Below, piece after piece: positions 35,017 to 45,529 of a stretch of 64,000 bases of DNA (position 1 is its first letter; every line of letters starts with the position of its first letter). The notes below the pieces were generated by a model. The model saw only the letters and a program-made list of their open reading frames with translations. It was not told where the DNA came from and did no database searches. Made by a program: the position numbers and the translations under genes. Origin of the DNA: Streptomyces viridochromogenes (GTDB lineage: Bacteria; Actinomycetota; Actinomycetes; Streptomycetales; Streptomycetaceae); NCBI RefSeq assembly GCF_001270495.1, contig NZ_LGUR01000048.1, positions 1 through 64,000 on the forward strand, read 5' to 3'.

Positions 35017-36033
35017 ATGAGCGACGGCACGGCGACTACGACGGACCTCGACGTCAGGCTGGAGAAACACCGCGTCGAACTGACCGGGTACTGCTACCGC
35101 ATGCTCGGCTCCTCATTCGAGGCCGAGGACGCGGTGCAGGACACGATGGTGCGCGCCTGGCGGAGTTACGACAAGTTCGAGGGGCGCTCCAGTCTCCGGT
35201 CGTGGCTCTATCGCATCGCGACGAACGTGTGCCTGGACATGCTGACCGCGGGCAACAAACGGGCCAGGCCCATGGACCTCACGGAATCGACGCCGCTGGC
35301 GCGGGCGGCGCTCTCCCCCCGGCCGGACAACACCTGGCTGGAGCCGATGCCGGACAGCCGGGTGCTGCCCACGACCGACGACCCGGCGGAGGCGGCGGTC
35401 GCCAAGGAGTCGGTGCGGCTCGCCTTCATGGCGGCCCTCCAGCAGCTGCCGCCCAAGCAGCGGGCGGTGCTGATCCTGCGCGAGGTGCTGGCCTGGAAGG
35501 CCAGCGAGGTCGCCGAGCTGCTCGGCACCACGGTCGCTTCGGTCAACAGCGCGTTGCAGCGGGCGCGTGCGACGCTCGCCGAGCAGCAGCAGCCGGGCAG
35601 TGACGCCGCCGCTTCCGATCCGCTGGACGAGGAGCAGCAGAAGCTCTTGGAGCGGTATGTCGCGGCCTTCGAGGGCTATGACATGACGGCGCTGACGGCA
35701 CTGCTGCACGAGGACGCCGTCATGACCATGCCGCCGTTCGACCTGTGGCTGACCGGCGTCCAGGACATCACGGGCTTCATGACGACCCTCGGCGCCCCCT
35801 GTGCGGGCTCACGTCTGGTGCCGGTCCAGGTCAACGGGCTGCCGGGCTTCGCCCAGTACAAGCCGGACCCGGAGGCGGGCGGCTTCAGCCCGTGGGCGGT
35901 GCAGGTGCTGGAGATCTCAGACGGCCGGATCACCGGGTTCCACTGCTTCCTCGACACCAAGCGCTGGTTCCCGCTGTTCGACCTCCCCCTCCACCTCGAA
36001 GCGGAGGCCGACCAGGTCGAGGAGAGCGTGTAG
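35017..36033 (+). CDS. ECF sigma factor with C-terminal SnoaL-like extension
   Basis: A 338-residue protein. Region 2 (about 15-85) shows YCYRMLGSSFEAEDAVQDTM and SLRSWLYRIATNVCLDML. Region 4 (about 135-195) shows LPPKQRAVLILREVLAWKAS and TTVASVNSALQRARATL. From about residue 210 to the end is a SnoaL-like domain (ERYVAAFEGYDMTALTALLH, and GRITGFHCFLDT). Such extended ECF sigmas often have no anti-sigma and the extension regulates activity. ATG 35017 is preceded by GGGTGG; a longer frame is open from 34888. The last 117 bases overlap the convergent STAS gene. Confidence 0.9.
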   Translation: MSDGTATTTDLDVRLEKHRVELTGYCYRMLGSSFEAEDAVQDTMVRAWRSYDKFEGRSSLRSWLYRIATNVCLDMLTAGNKRARPMDLTESTPLARAALSPRPDNTWLEPMPDSRVLPTTDDPAEAAVAKESVRLAFMAALQQLPPKQRAVLILREVLAWKASEVAELLGTTVASVNSALQRARATLAEQQQPGSDAAASDPLDEEQQKLLERYVAAFEGYDMTALTALLHEDAVMTMPPFDLWLTGVQDITGFMTTLGAPCAGSRLVPVQVNGLPGFAQYKPDPEAGGFSPWAVQVLEISDGRITGFHCFLDTKRWFPLFDLPLHLEAEADQVEESV

Positions 36034-36303
36034 CGCGGGATCCGGGTCGCGCAGCCGTATCCGGCCCCCGGCCCGCCGGGCGGCGAGCTGGAGGCGCGCC
36101 AGCAGGTCCACGACGCCCAGTCCCGGCGGCCCGAGCCCTCCCACATCGCACACCACGACTCTCGCCCCGGTCGCCTCCAGCCGTGCCCGCACGTCGTCGC
36201 ACAGCCCGGCCACCTCTTCCCGGGTGACGGGGCCGGCCAGCACGAGTACAGCGGGTGTCATGGCATCCACGATCGGTAGACCGGGCAGGCGGGCGTAACT
36301 CAT
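35917..36303 (-). CDS. STAS-domain protein
   Basis: About 128 residues; the core MTPAVLVLAGPVTREEVAGL with ARVVVCDVGGLGPPGLGVVD and DLLARLQLAARRAGGRIRL matches a STAS domain (anti-sigma factor antagonist or MlaB-like). The usual phosphorylated Ser/Thr is replaced by Gly/Pro (GGLGPPG), so a classical kinase switch is unlikely. The start is uncertain: 36303, 36339 and 36261 (MTPAVL) are all in frame and none has a clear ribosome binding site. The last 39 codons overlap the sigma gene on the other strand, which is unusually long for a convergent pair and makes the exact 3' end worth checking. Confidence 0.65.
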   Translation of the reverse strand: MSYARLPGLPIVDAMTPAVLVLAGPVTREEVAGLCDDVRARLEATGARVVVCDVGGLGPPGLGVVDLLARLQLAARRAGGRIRLRDPDPALHALLDLVGLRFEVEGEVEQREPALGVEEAVEPGDPAV

Positions 36304-36474
36304 CGGGCCGGGCGCCGGTCGACGGTTTCCGCTGCTCATCGCCCTTGCACGGGGTGTCCGCCGACCGAGATCACGTTGACCCGCTCCCCTCCTTCCCCAG
36401 AGGGTTTGCTGTATGCCCCACGTATCAGCACCTCCCCAAATACCCAGCGGCCTCCTCCCCGCCGTGGAGGCGCC

Positions 36475-37395
36475 GTGCAGGGGGTGCTGACCGGCTTCGC
36501 GGTGATCGCGGTCGTCATCGGGGTGGGGTACGTGATCGGCCGGCGCGGCTACCTCGGCGCCCACGGTCGTGAGGTCCTCACCAAGCTGGCCTTCCATGTG
36601 GCGTCCCCGGCCCTGCTGTTCACCACGCTCGCGCAGACCGACCTCTCGGTGATCTTCTCCAGCCGCCTTCTGGTCACGGCCCTGAGCACGGCCGCGGCGG
36701 CCGGCGTCTTCGTCGCGGTCGGTGTCGTACGGCGCTGGGGCGTGGGCCGAACCACGATCGGCGCGCTCTGCTCCAGCTACGTCAACTCCGGCAACCTCGG
36801 CATCCCGATCGCGGTGTACGTCCTGGGCGACGCCTCACTGGTCGCGCCCGTCCTGCTCTTCCAGCTGGTCGGCGTCACGCCCATCGCCCTGACGATCCTC
36901 GACCTGTCCGGCGGGGGCGAGAAGGGCCCCTTGTGGCGTCGCCTGCTGACCCCGTTGCGCAACCCGATCGCGGTCGGCTCACTGGCGGGCGTGGCGGTGT
37001 CGGCAGCGGGGCTGAAGGTCCCGGCCCCCGTCCTGGACCCGCTGACCCTGATCGGCGGCATGTCGGTCCCGGCGGTCCTGCTGGCCTTCGGCATCTCCCT
37101 GTGCGGCAGCACGATGCCCGGCCGGGGGCCCGACCGTCAGCCGGTGTTCCTCTCGGTCGCCCTCAAGTCGGTGGGCCAGCCGGCGGTGGCCTGGGCGCTG
37201 GCGGCGGGGGTGTTCGGCCTGCGGGGCGCTCCGCTGCTGGACGTGGTGGTGACGTCGGCGCTGCCTGCCGCGCAGAACCTGTACACGTACGCGTCGAGCT
37301 ACCGGGTGGGCGAGCGGTTGGCCCGGGACTCGATTCTGCTGTCGACGGTGATTTCGGTGCCGGTGCTGGTGGTGGTGGCGGCGTTGCTGGGCTGA
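36475..37395 (+). CDS. AEC-family transporter (auxin efflux carrier family)
   Basis: A 306-residue membrane protein with ten hydrophobic helices in two five-helix halves. The hallmark crossover motifs are visible in SYVNSGNLGIPIAVYVLGD and TSALPAAQNLYTYASSYRV. GTG 36475 is chosen over a longer frame starting at 36376 because GGAGG lies 6 bases upstream and the first helix begins at once. The substrate is unknown; family members carry malate, auxin-like acids or other carboxylates. It stands alone beside a broken Uma2 gene. Confidence 0.9.
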   Translation: MQGVLTGFAVIAVVIGVGYVIGRRGYLGAHGREVLTKLAFHVASPALLFTTLAQTDLSVIFSSRLLVTALSTAAAAGVFVAVGVVRRWGVGRTTIGALCSSYVNSGNLGIPIAVYVLGDASLVAPVLLFQLVGVTPIALTILDLSGGGEKGPLWRRLLTPLRNPIAVGSLAGVAVSAAGLKVPAPVLDPLTLIGGMSVPAVLLAFGISLCGSTMPGRGPDRQPVFLSVALKSVGQPAVAWALAAGVFGLRGAPLLDVVVTSALPAAQNLYTYASSYRVGERLARDSILLSTVISVPVLVVVAALLG

Positions 37396-37398
37396 CGG

Positions 37399-37957
37399 TC
37401 AATCGACGGGGAGCTCGCTGGTGTCGATCGTCACGTCGAACGGCTCCGGCAGCTTGATGGGGTCACCGAACTTCACGGCGCTCAGCACACGGTAGACGTC
37501 GCCCTTCGGCTCGCCGAAGAGCGTGGCGGTGGGCCCTCCGGGGCCCAGCGGTCGATCAACAGATAGAGCGGGATCCCGGCGGTGGCACAGGCGGCGGGCT
37601 TGCTGACGCGGTCGTGGTGGGCGTTGGACTTGGAGGTCACCTCGACGACGAGTTCGGCCAGGGCCGCCGGGATGTGGGAGTCCGCCTCCGCGCACTCCTG
37701 GACAGGAGCCACGAGCAGATCCGGGATGAGCATGCCCAGCCGTGACGGCACGGCGATCGCCAGTGTCTGGAAGATCTCCCATTCCTCGGGGATCACGGAG
37801 TAGAGGCGACGCTGGATGCGGGCCGCGATCACGTTGTGGTGATGATCCCCTCAATGATCTCCACCTTGCTGCCCTCGGGCCATTCCATCTCCTCCCAGTA
37901 CCGGACGAGGTCGTCCCAGTTCTGGTCGGGGTCCTGGCTCACGGTGAGTGCGCTCAT
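37399..37957 (-). pseudogene. Uma2-family endonuclease pseudogene with two frame breaks
   Basis: Three consecutive pieces of a Uma2/DUF820 protein lie in different frames. The first piece starts at ATG 37957 (MSALTVSQDPDQNWDDLVRY and EWPEGSKVEIIEGII) and stops about residue 43. The middle piece begins near HNVIAARIQRRL and runs to LIDRWAPEGP, including LVVEVTSKSNAHHD with part of the nuclease core. The last piece (TATLFGEPKGDVYRVLS to SELPVD) is in a third frame. The first break looks like a deletion of about ten codons with a frameshift near 37840; the second is a single-base change in the run near 37535. Confidence 0.85.
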
Positions 37958-38052
37958 GGCGGTCTCCTATCGGTGCGTCACCGATCCCAGCATGCCGAAC
38001 GGGACCGGCAGGGGTCTACCGATCCCGTTCACCCGAATGGGGAAACCCCAGG

Positions 38053-39336
38053 TCAGGCAATCCGCTCCAGCACCACCGGCGACGCCGTGAAGTCTGTCCC
38101 CGCCGCCGCGATGTCGTACGAGCCCTCCACCGACTGGAGCGCGTACTCGAAGCGCTCCGGGGTGTCCGTGTGCAGGGTCAGCAGGGGCTGGCCCTCGGTC
38201 ACCGTGTCGCCCGGCTTGGCGTGCAGTTCGATGCCCGCGCCGGCCTGTACCGGGTCCTCCTTGCGGGCACGGCCGGCACCGAGGCGCCAGGCGGCGACGC
38301 CGATGTCGTAGGCGTCGAGGCGGGTCAGGACGCCGGAGGACGGGGCCTTGATCACGTGCTGCTCGCGGGCGACCGGCAGTACCGCGTCCGGGTCGCCGCC
38401 CTGGGCCGCGATCATGCGCCGCCAGACGTCCATGGCCGAGCCGTCGGCCAGGGCCTTCGCCGGGTCGGCGTCCTTGACGCCCGCCGCGTCCAGCATCTCC
38501 CTGGCCAGGGCGATCGTCAGCTCGACCACATCCGACGGACCGCCGCCCGCCAGGACCTCCACCGACTCGCGGACCTCCAGCGCGTTGCCCGCCGTGAGGC
38601 CGAGCGGGGTCGACATGTCCGTGAGGAGCGCGACCGTCTTCACGCCGTGGTCCGTGCCCAGGCCCACCATCGTGGACGCCAGCTCACGCGCGTCCTCGAT
38701 GGTCTTCATGAAGGCGCCCGTGCCGACCTTCACGTCCAGGACGAGCGAGCCCGTGCCCTCCGCGATCTTCTTCGACATGATCGACGAGGCGATCAGCGGG
38801 ATCGCCTCGACCGTGCCGGTGACGTCCCGGAGCGCGTACAGCTTCTTGTCCGCCGGGGCCAGGCCGTCGCCCGCCGCGCAGATCACCGCGCCGGTGGTGT
38901 CCAGGACGTTCAGCATCTCCTCGTTGGAGAGGAGGGCGCGCCAGCCCGGGATCGACTCCAGCTTGTCCAGGGTGCCGCCGGTGTGGCCGAGGCCCCGGCC
39001 CGACAGCTGGGGGACGGCGGCACCGCAGGCCGCCACGAGGGGGGCCAGCGGCAGGGTGATCTTGTCGCCGACACCGCCCGTGGAGTGCTTGTCGGCCGTC
39101 GGGCGGGACAGGGACGAGAAGTCCATGCGCTCGCCGGAGGCGATCATCGCGGCCGTCCAGCGGGCGATCTCCCGGCGGTTCATGCCGTTGAGCAGGATCG
39201 CCATGGCGAGCGCGGACATCTGCTCGTCGGCGACCTCCCCGCGGGTGTACGCGTCGATGACCCAGTCGATCTGTTCGTCGCTGAGCTCACCGCGGTCCCG
39301 CTTGGTGCGGATGACGGAGATGGCGTCCATGGCCAT
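38053..39336 (-). CDS. deoA: Thymidine (pyrimidine-nucleoside) phosphorylase
   Basis: A 427-residue phosphorylase that splits thymidine or deoxyuridine to base and deoxyribose 1-phosphate. The family signature is visible as SGRGLGHTGGTLDKLESIPG, with KHSTGGVGDKITLPL and DVKVGTGAFMK. The sugar phosphate feeds the mutase and deoC. ATG 39336 is chosen because AAGGAAG lies about 9 bases upstream; a longer frame starts at 39417. It is the last gene of the transporter-cdd-deoA operon, separated from cdd by 93 bases that contain a hairpin. Confidence 0.95.
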   Translation of the reverse strand: MAMDAISVIRTKRDRGELSDEQIDWVIDAYTRGEVADEQMSALAMAILLNGMNRREIARWTAAMIASGERMDFSSLSRPTADKHSTGGVGDKITLPLAPLVAACGAAVPQLSGRGLGHTGGTLDKLESIPGWRALLSNEEMLNVLDTTGAVICAAGDGLAPADKKLYALRDVTGTVEAIPLIASSIMSKKIAEGTGSLVLDVKVGTGAFMKTIEDARELASTMVGLGTDHGVKTVALLTDMSTPLGLTAGNALEVRESVEVLAGGGPSDVVELTIALAREMLDAAGVKDADPAKALADGSAMDVWRRMIAAQGGDPDAVLPVAREQHVIKAPSSGVLTRLDAYDIGVAAWRLGAGRARKEDPVQAGAGIELHAKPGDTVTEGQPLLTLHTDTPERFEYALQSVEGSYDIAAAGTDFTASPVVLERIA

Positions 39337-39366
39337 GGCTTGGCTTCCTTCCGAGGATTCCAGAAG

Positions 39367-39419
39367 CCGTACGGCCCCTCCGAGCCGGTCGCGTGGAGCA
39401 ACTCGGAGGGGCCGCACGG
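39367..39419 (-). terminator. Intra-operon hairpin between cdd and deoA
   Basis: A 13-base perfect stem (39372-39384 with 39402-39414), extended by four more base pairs across one mismatch, lies between the cdd stop and the deoA start. No T-tract follows. It may terminate part of the transcription or stabilise the upstream message. Confidence 0.7.
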
Positions 39420-39429
39420 GAGTTACGAC

Positions 39430-39837
39430 TTAACTGCGGAGGTGGCCCGGCCCGAAGGCCTGGGGCAGCATCTCCGAGAGCGGCAGGATGCCCGCCGGGG
39501 TTTCCAGGAGCAGGTCCGGGCCGCCGAACTCGTGCAGCAGCTGGCGGCAGCGGCCGCACGGGACGAGGATGTCGCCCTTGCCGTCGACGCAGGTGAAGTG
39601 CGTCAGCCGGCCGCCCCCCGTGTTCTGGAGCTCGGAGACCAGTCCGCACTCGGCGCACAGGCCGATGCCGTACGACGCGTTCTCGACGTTGCAGCCGGTG
39701 ATCGTACGGCCGTCGTCGACGAGGGCCGCGACGCCGACCGGGTAGCCGGAGTACGGGGCGTACGCGCGGGACATGGCGTCCCGGGCCGCCGCGCGCAGCT
39801 TGTCCCAGTCGACGTCGTGGGAGGCGGCCGACGTCAC
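39430..39837 (-). CDS. cdd: Cytidine deaminase
   Basis: A 135-residue homotetramer-type deaminase converting (deoxy)cytidine to (deoxy)uridine, the substrate of DeoA. The zinc site is clear: CNVENASYG, CAECGLVSEL (Cys and catalytic Glu) and PCGRCRQ. The GTG start at 39837 overlaps the permease stop by 4 bases, so it is translationally coupled to the transporter. The C-terminus (LPLSEMLPQAFGPGHL) is typical. Confidence 0.95.
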   Translation of the reverse strand: MTSAASHDVDWDKLRAAARDAMSRAYAPYSGYPVGVAALVDDGRTITGCNVENASYGIGLCAECGLVSELQNTGGGRLTHFTCVDGKGDILVPCGRCRQLLHEFGGPDLLLETPAGILPLSEMLPQAFGPGHLRS

Positions 39838-41108
39838 TTGCCCTGCCCCTTCCGGTACGGCAGGCCGTCCGCCTTCGGCATCCGCAGGCGTTGCGCGGAC
39901 AGCGTGAGGACGACGAGCGTGACGACGTACGGCGTGGCGGAGACGACCTGGTTGGGCACCTCGTTGGTGGTGGCGTACCAGGTGTACACCAGGGCGCCGA
40001 CCACCGCGGTGATCATCGACGGGGCGTACTTCTTGCGGATCACCAGCCAGATGGCGCCGATGATCAGCAGGAGCGCGCCGAGCAGCAGCAGGGCGTGGAC
40101 GTTCGTGGAGCCGCCACGCAGGTTGAGGCTGTCGGTGTAGCCGAACAGGCCGGCGCCGAGGGCGAGGCCGCCCGGCATCCAGTTGCCGAAGATCATCGCG
40201 GCGAGTCCGATGTACCCGCGGCCGCTGACCTGGCCCTCCAGGTAGAAGGGGTTGGCGACGATGGACAGGAAGACACCACCGAGTCCGGCCAGGCCGCCGG
40301 AGATGATCACGGCGATGTACTTGTACTTGTAGACGTTCACGCCGAGGGACTCGGCCGCGACCGGGTTCTCACCGCAGGAGCGCAGGCGCAGACCGAAGGC
40401 CGTACGCCACAGGATCCACCAGGTCGCCGGGATCAGCGCCACGGCGATCAGGGTCAGCCAGGAGACGTTGGTGACCAGGCCGCCGAGCAGACCGGCGATG
40501 TCGGAGACGAAGAACCAGCCCTGGTTGTTCAGGTCCCGCAGCCCGTCGGACAGGCCCGGCACGGTGAAGTGGCCGAGGGAGTCGATCGCCGGGGACTGCT
40601 TGGCGGAGCCGCCCGCGTGGCCCTCGAAGGCGAGGGGCGCGAGGTAGCGGGTGATGCCGAGGGCGAGGATGTTGATCGCCACACCGGAGACGATGTGGTT
40701 GACCCGGAAGGTGACGGTGGCGATGGCGTGCAGGATGCCGCCGATGCAGCCGCCGATGATGCCGACGACGACACCGGTCCACGGGCCCCACTGGAAGCCG
40801 GCCCAGGCGCCGAACCAGGTGCCGAGGATCATCATGCCCTCTAGGCCGATGTTGACGACGCCCGCCCGCTCGGCCCACAGACCGCCGAGACCCGCGAGGC
40901 CGATCGGCACGGCGAGCTGGAGGGCGGTGGACATCTGGCTGACGTTGGTGATGCCGTCGGCGCCGGTGATGATGCGGACGATCGAGGTCAGCGCCAGGGC
41001 TCCGGCGATGACCAGCAGCAGCACGGGCCACGACAGTCGGCGGCCGGTCGGGGCCGCGGGCTGCAGCGTGGGCTGGTTGACATCAACCGCTGAGGTCGGG
41101 GCAGTCAT
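39834..41108 (-). CDS. Nucleoside ABC transporter, permease 2
   Basis: A 424-residue membrane permease of the branched family that includes NupC/YufQ-type nucleoside transporters. About nine to ten helices are visible. The motif GLAGLGGLWAERAGVVNIGLEGM and the cytoplasmic coupling loop GLRLRSCGENPVAAESLGVN are characteristic. The start (ATG 41108) overlaps the stop of permease 1 by 4 bases. With permease 1 and the ATPase it should import nucleosides captured by the BMP lipoproteins. Confidence 0.93.
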   Translation of the reverse strand: MTAPTSAVDVNQPTLQPAAPTGRRLSWPVLLLVIAGALALTSIVRIITGADGITNVSQMSTALQLAVPIGLAGLGGLWAERAGVVNIGLEGMMILGTWFGAWAGFQWGPWTGVVVGIIGGCIGGILHAIATVTFRVNHIVSGVAINILALGITRYLAPLAFEGHAGGSAKQSPAIDSLGHFTVPGLSDGLRDLNNQGWFFVSDIAGLLGGLVTNVSWLTLIAVALIPATWWILWRTAFGLRLRSCGENPVAAESLGVNVYKYKYIAVIISGGLAGLGGVFLSIVANPFYLEGQVSGRGYIGLAAMIFGNWMPGGLALGAGLFGYTDSLNLRGGSTNVHALLLLGALLLIIGAIWLVIRKKYAPSMITAVVGALVYTWYATTNEVPNQVVSATPYVVTLVVLTLSAQRLRMPKADGLPYRKGQGK

Positions 41109-42228
41109 CGGCCAGCCACCTCCTTCGTGGTGTTGTTGTCGGCGCCGAGCACGTGACCGGCGGCCAGTTCCGCGCCGACCCGGCGCTGCTGGCGGCGCAG
41201 GCCCCATTCGCGTACGGCCTCGTAGGAGACGACGACCGAGAGCACGATCAGGCCCTGCATGATGACCGCGATCTCCTTGTCGTAGCCGTGGAAGTCCAGC
41301 TCGGGCGACGCCTTGTCGAGCCAGGCCCACAGCAGGGCGGCGAACGCGATGCCGACGGGGCTGTTGCGGCCGAGCAGGGCGATGCCGATGCCGAGGAAGC
41401 CGATGCCGGTGGGGAAGTTCAGGCTGTACGTGTGGGTGTCGCCGAGCAGGATCGGCAGACCCGCCAGACCCGCGATACCGCCGGAGAGCAGCATGGCGGT
41501 GAGCACCATGCGCTTGGGGTCCACGCCGCTGGCCGCGGCAGCCGACTCCGAGGCACCGGAGGCGCGCAGGTCGAAGCCGAACCGGGTGCGGTTGAGGACG
41601 ACCCAGTAGGCGATGCCGAGCAGCACGGCGAGGAAGACCAGGCCGTAGATCTCGCCGGCGTCGCCCATGTTGATGCCGGGCACCCAGCCGGACTCGTGCA
41701 TCTCACCGGTGGTGTTGTTGTTGCCGACCTTGACGCCGAAGACGTCCGGCAGCCACAGGTAGGCGATGACGGAGGTCGCGATCGCGTTGAGCATGATCGT
41801 CGCGACGACCTCGCTGACCCCGCGGGTGACCTTGAGGACACCGGCGATGCCGGACCAGAAGGCGCCGGTGCAGACCGCGGTGAGGAGCAGCAGCGGGATC
41901 TGGATCGCGGCCGGCAGGTCCACGTGGGCGCCGACGATGGCGGCCATCATGGCGGCGAGCTGGTACTGGCCGTCGACGCCGATGTTGAACAGGTTCATCC
42001 GGAAGCCGATGGCCACCGCGAGGGCCGCGATGTAGTACATCGAGGCCTGGTTGATGACCAGCACCTGGATGTCCGAGAAGCCGATCTGCTCGAACATCAG
42101 GGTGTACGGCTCGACCGGGCTCTTACCCGAGGCGAGCAGCACGATCGCGCTGAGCACGAAGGCCACGGCGAGCGCGATGACCGGTCCGGCCACCGCGAGG
42201 AGCACACGCTCCCTGTCGAACTTCTTCA

Positions 42229-42229
<1 letters not shown>
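41105..42229 (-). CDS. Nucleoside ABC transporter, permease 1
   Basis: A 374-residue permease with about eight helices. VAFVLSAIVLLASGKSP is in the first helix, NLFNIGVDGQYQLAAM is the family motif for the ligand path, and the coupling helix includes GFDLRASGASESAAAASGVD. It belongs to the same family as NupB/YufP. ATG 42229 overlaps the ATPase stop by 1 base (TGATG), which implies coupled translation. The strong conservation of all three transporter genes and the downstream cdd and deoA supports nucleosides as substrate. Confidence 0.93.
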
Positions 42230-43863
<1,634 letters not shown>

Positions 43864-43891
43864 GGCGCACTCTCCTGGGGACGGGGGTCGT

Positions 43892-43903
43892 CTACGCGCG
43901 TAG
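43892..43903 (-). promoter_or_regulatory. CTACGCGCGTAG operator upstream of the nucleoside ABC transporter operon
   Basis: A perfect palindrome, 28 bases before the ATC start. No clear -10 hexamer was recognised beside it, unlike the other five sites, so the position of the promoter is uncertain; it may lie just upstream, between 43904 and 43940. Confidence 0.7.
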
Positions 43904-43940
43904 CGCCCCTATGGCCTGACAGGGGCCGACGCACCGCGAC

Positions 43941-43988
43941 CAACGGGGTACGGGGACAGCCCTTGGAAAGCCTCCCCGTACCCCGTTG
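43941..43988 (-). terminator. Hairpin between the first BMP gene and the ABC operon
   Basis: CAACGGGGTACGGGGA (43941-43956) and its reverse complement (43973-43988) form a perfect 16-base stem with a 16-base loop. It is the second of two hairpins downstream of the BMP gene. Confidence 0.7.
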
Positions 43989-44034
43989 AGCGGACGTAAC
44001 CCCGGGGTTACCGCTGCTCAGGGTGTTGGGACGG

Positions 44035-44077
44035 GTCTCATGGATCCTGCCGGCGTCGCGGGCCTGATCCATGAGAC
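44035..44077 (-). terminator. Hairpin directly after the first BMP gene
   Basis: GTCTCATGGATC (44035-44046) pairs with GATCCATGAGAC (44066-44077), 12 perfect base pairs, 16 bases beyond the BMP stop. Together with 43941-43988 it probably isolates the lipoprotein gene from the operon, allowing higher binding-protein levels. Confidence 0.7.
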
Positions 44078-44092
44078 ACCTCCCAGCCGTAC

Positions 44093-45142
44093 TCAGCTGG
44101 ACTTGACCTTGATCTCGCCGCTGATGATCTTCTCCTTGGCCGTCTTGAGGGCGTCCTGGAGTTCGGTGTTGTCCGCGAACTTCGGGTTGGAGTTCGACAG
44201 GCTCACCTCACCCGTCTTCAGATCGCCACGAACGATACCGGTCTCGGGCTTGCCGTTCTCGACCGACTTCGCCAGGTTGTACACCGCCTTGGCGACGTCC
44301 TTCATCGCCGAGGTCAGGATGGAGTCCTTGTACTTGGCAAGGGCTTCCTGCTTGTACTGGTCGGAGTCGACGCCGATGGCCCACACCTTGTTGGCGGCGG
44401 CGGCCTCGATGACGCCCTGGCCGGAGAGACCCGCGGCCGCGTAGACGACGTCGGCCTTCTTCTCGATCTGGCCCTCGGCGGCCGACTTGCCCTTGTCCGG
44501 GCTGGCGAAGCCACCCTCCTCCGCGGTCTGCGTGAGGTACTGGGAGAGGACCTTGACCTTGGGGTTGGTGTCCTTGACGCCCTGCTCGAAGCCGGCCTGG
44601 AACTTGTGGATCAGCGGGATGTCCACGCCGCCCACGAAGCCGACCGTGTTCGTCTTGGTGCTCTTGGCGGCGGCGATGCCGGCCAGGTACGAGGCCTGCT
44701 CCTCGGAGAAGACCAGGTCGGCGACGTTCTTCGACTCGACCGTGGAGTCGTCCACGATGCCGAAGGTGGTGTCGGGGAACTTCTCCGCGGCCCCCTTCAC
44801 CGCGGCGGCGTACGCGTAGCCGACGCCGATGACCGGGTTGTAGCCCTGCTTGGCCAGCGACACCAGTCGCTGCTCCTTGTCGGCGTCCGTCTCACCCTCG
44901 GTGGGCTCGACGTCCTGCGTGTCGTACTGGAACTCCTTCTTCGCCTGCTCCAGCCCCGCGTACGCGGCGTCGTTGAAGGACTGGTCGCCCTTGCCGCCGA
45001 CGTCGTACGCGATGGCGAGGCCCTTGTCGCCCTTCGAGTCCGACGACGAGGCCGAAGTCGAGGTGCCGCCGCAGGCGGAGAGCGCGAGGGCCAGAGAGGC
45101 GGTCGCTGCGCCTGCGACCGTGATCCGGGAAATCCGGCGCAT
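44093..45142 (-). CDS. BMP-family nucleoside-binding lipoprotein 1
   Basis: A 349-residue substrate-binding lipoprotein of the BmpA/PnrA family. The lipobox is LSACG (Cys24). Motifs are LAIAYDVGGKGDQSFNDAAY, EEQASYLAGIAAAKSTKT, TVGFVGGVDIPLIHKFQAGF and GVIEAAAANKVWAIGVDSDQ. These proteins deliver purine and other nucleosides to the neighbouring ABC permeases. ATG 45142 has no strong ribosome binding site in the leader I read. A tandem paralogue at 45530-46582 is very similar; both have the same operator variant. Confidence 0.95.
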   Translation of the reverse strand: MRRISRITVAGAATASLALALSACGGTSTSASSSDSKGDKGLAIAYDVGGKGDQSFNDAAYAGLEQAKKEFQYDTQDVEPTEGETDADKEQRLVSLAKQGYNPVIGVGYAYAAAVKGAAEKFPDTTFGIVDDSTVESKNVADLVFSEEQASYLAGIAAAKSTKTNTVGFVGGVDIPLIHKFQAGFEQGVKDTNPKVKVLSQYLTQTAEEGGFASPDKGKSAAEGQIEKKADVVYAAAGLSGQGVIEAAAANKVWAIGVDSDQYKQEALAKYKDSILTSAMKDVAKAVYNLAKSVENGKPETGIVRGDLKTGEVSLSNSNPKFADNTELQDALKTAKEKIISGEIKVKSS

Positions 45143-45283
45143 GTGTAGAGCTCCTGTCGTACGTGGCGGGGCGGCGTGGTGCGTGCCTGCACTTCCCCGG
45201 GGTCGCCCAGCGCCGGACGGTACTGCTTCACAGGTACTGCTTCACACGTACAGCTTCACAGCTACGGCGCTGGCTTCCGCCGC

Positions 45284-45299
45284 AGAGTAACGCGCGTAG
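45284..45299 (-). promoter_or_regulatory. Promoter of BMP gene 1 with variant operator
   Basis: Read on the minus strand, CTACGCGCGTTA (45299-45288) is followed so that TACTCT (45289-45284) forms the -10. It differs from the perfect palindrome at two bases. The leader would be about 135 bases. The 387 bases between the two BMP genes hold no other gene; CTGCGACGGC is repeated three times at 45434-45463. Confidence 0.6.
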
Positions 45300-45463
45300 A
45301 CCTGCCGGGAAACCCCTTCTGTCCACCTTGTTATGCGCCCGTGGCCAACAGCACGTCAGACCTTGACCAAGGGCTTGCCGACAGCAAAGGGAGGGTGGCG
45401 GTGGGTGACGTGGCGTCGTTCGGCGACGACGACCTGCGACGGCCTGCGACGGCCTGCGACGAC

Positions 45464-45499
45464 GAAGCGGGCGGGCATCCTCCGATGCCCGCCCGCTTC
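45464..45499 (-). terminator. Terminator after BMP gene 2
   Basis: GAAGCGGGCGGGCAT (45464-45478) and its reverse complement (45485-45499) form a 15-base perfect stem with a 6-base loop, 31 bases beyond the stop. Confidence 0.7.
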
Positions 45500-45529
45500 C
45501 AGGCGTACGACTTCCAGGTACGACCGCGA

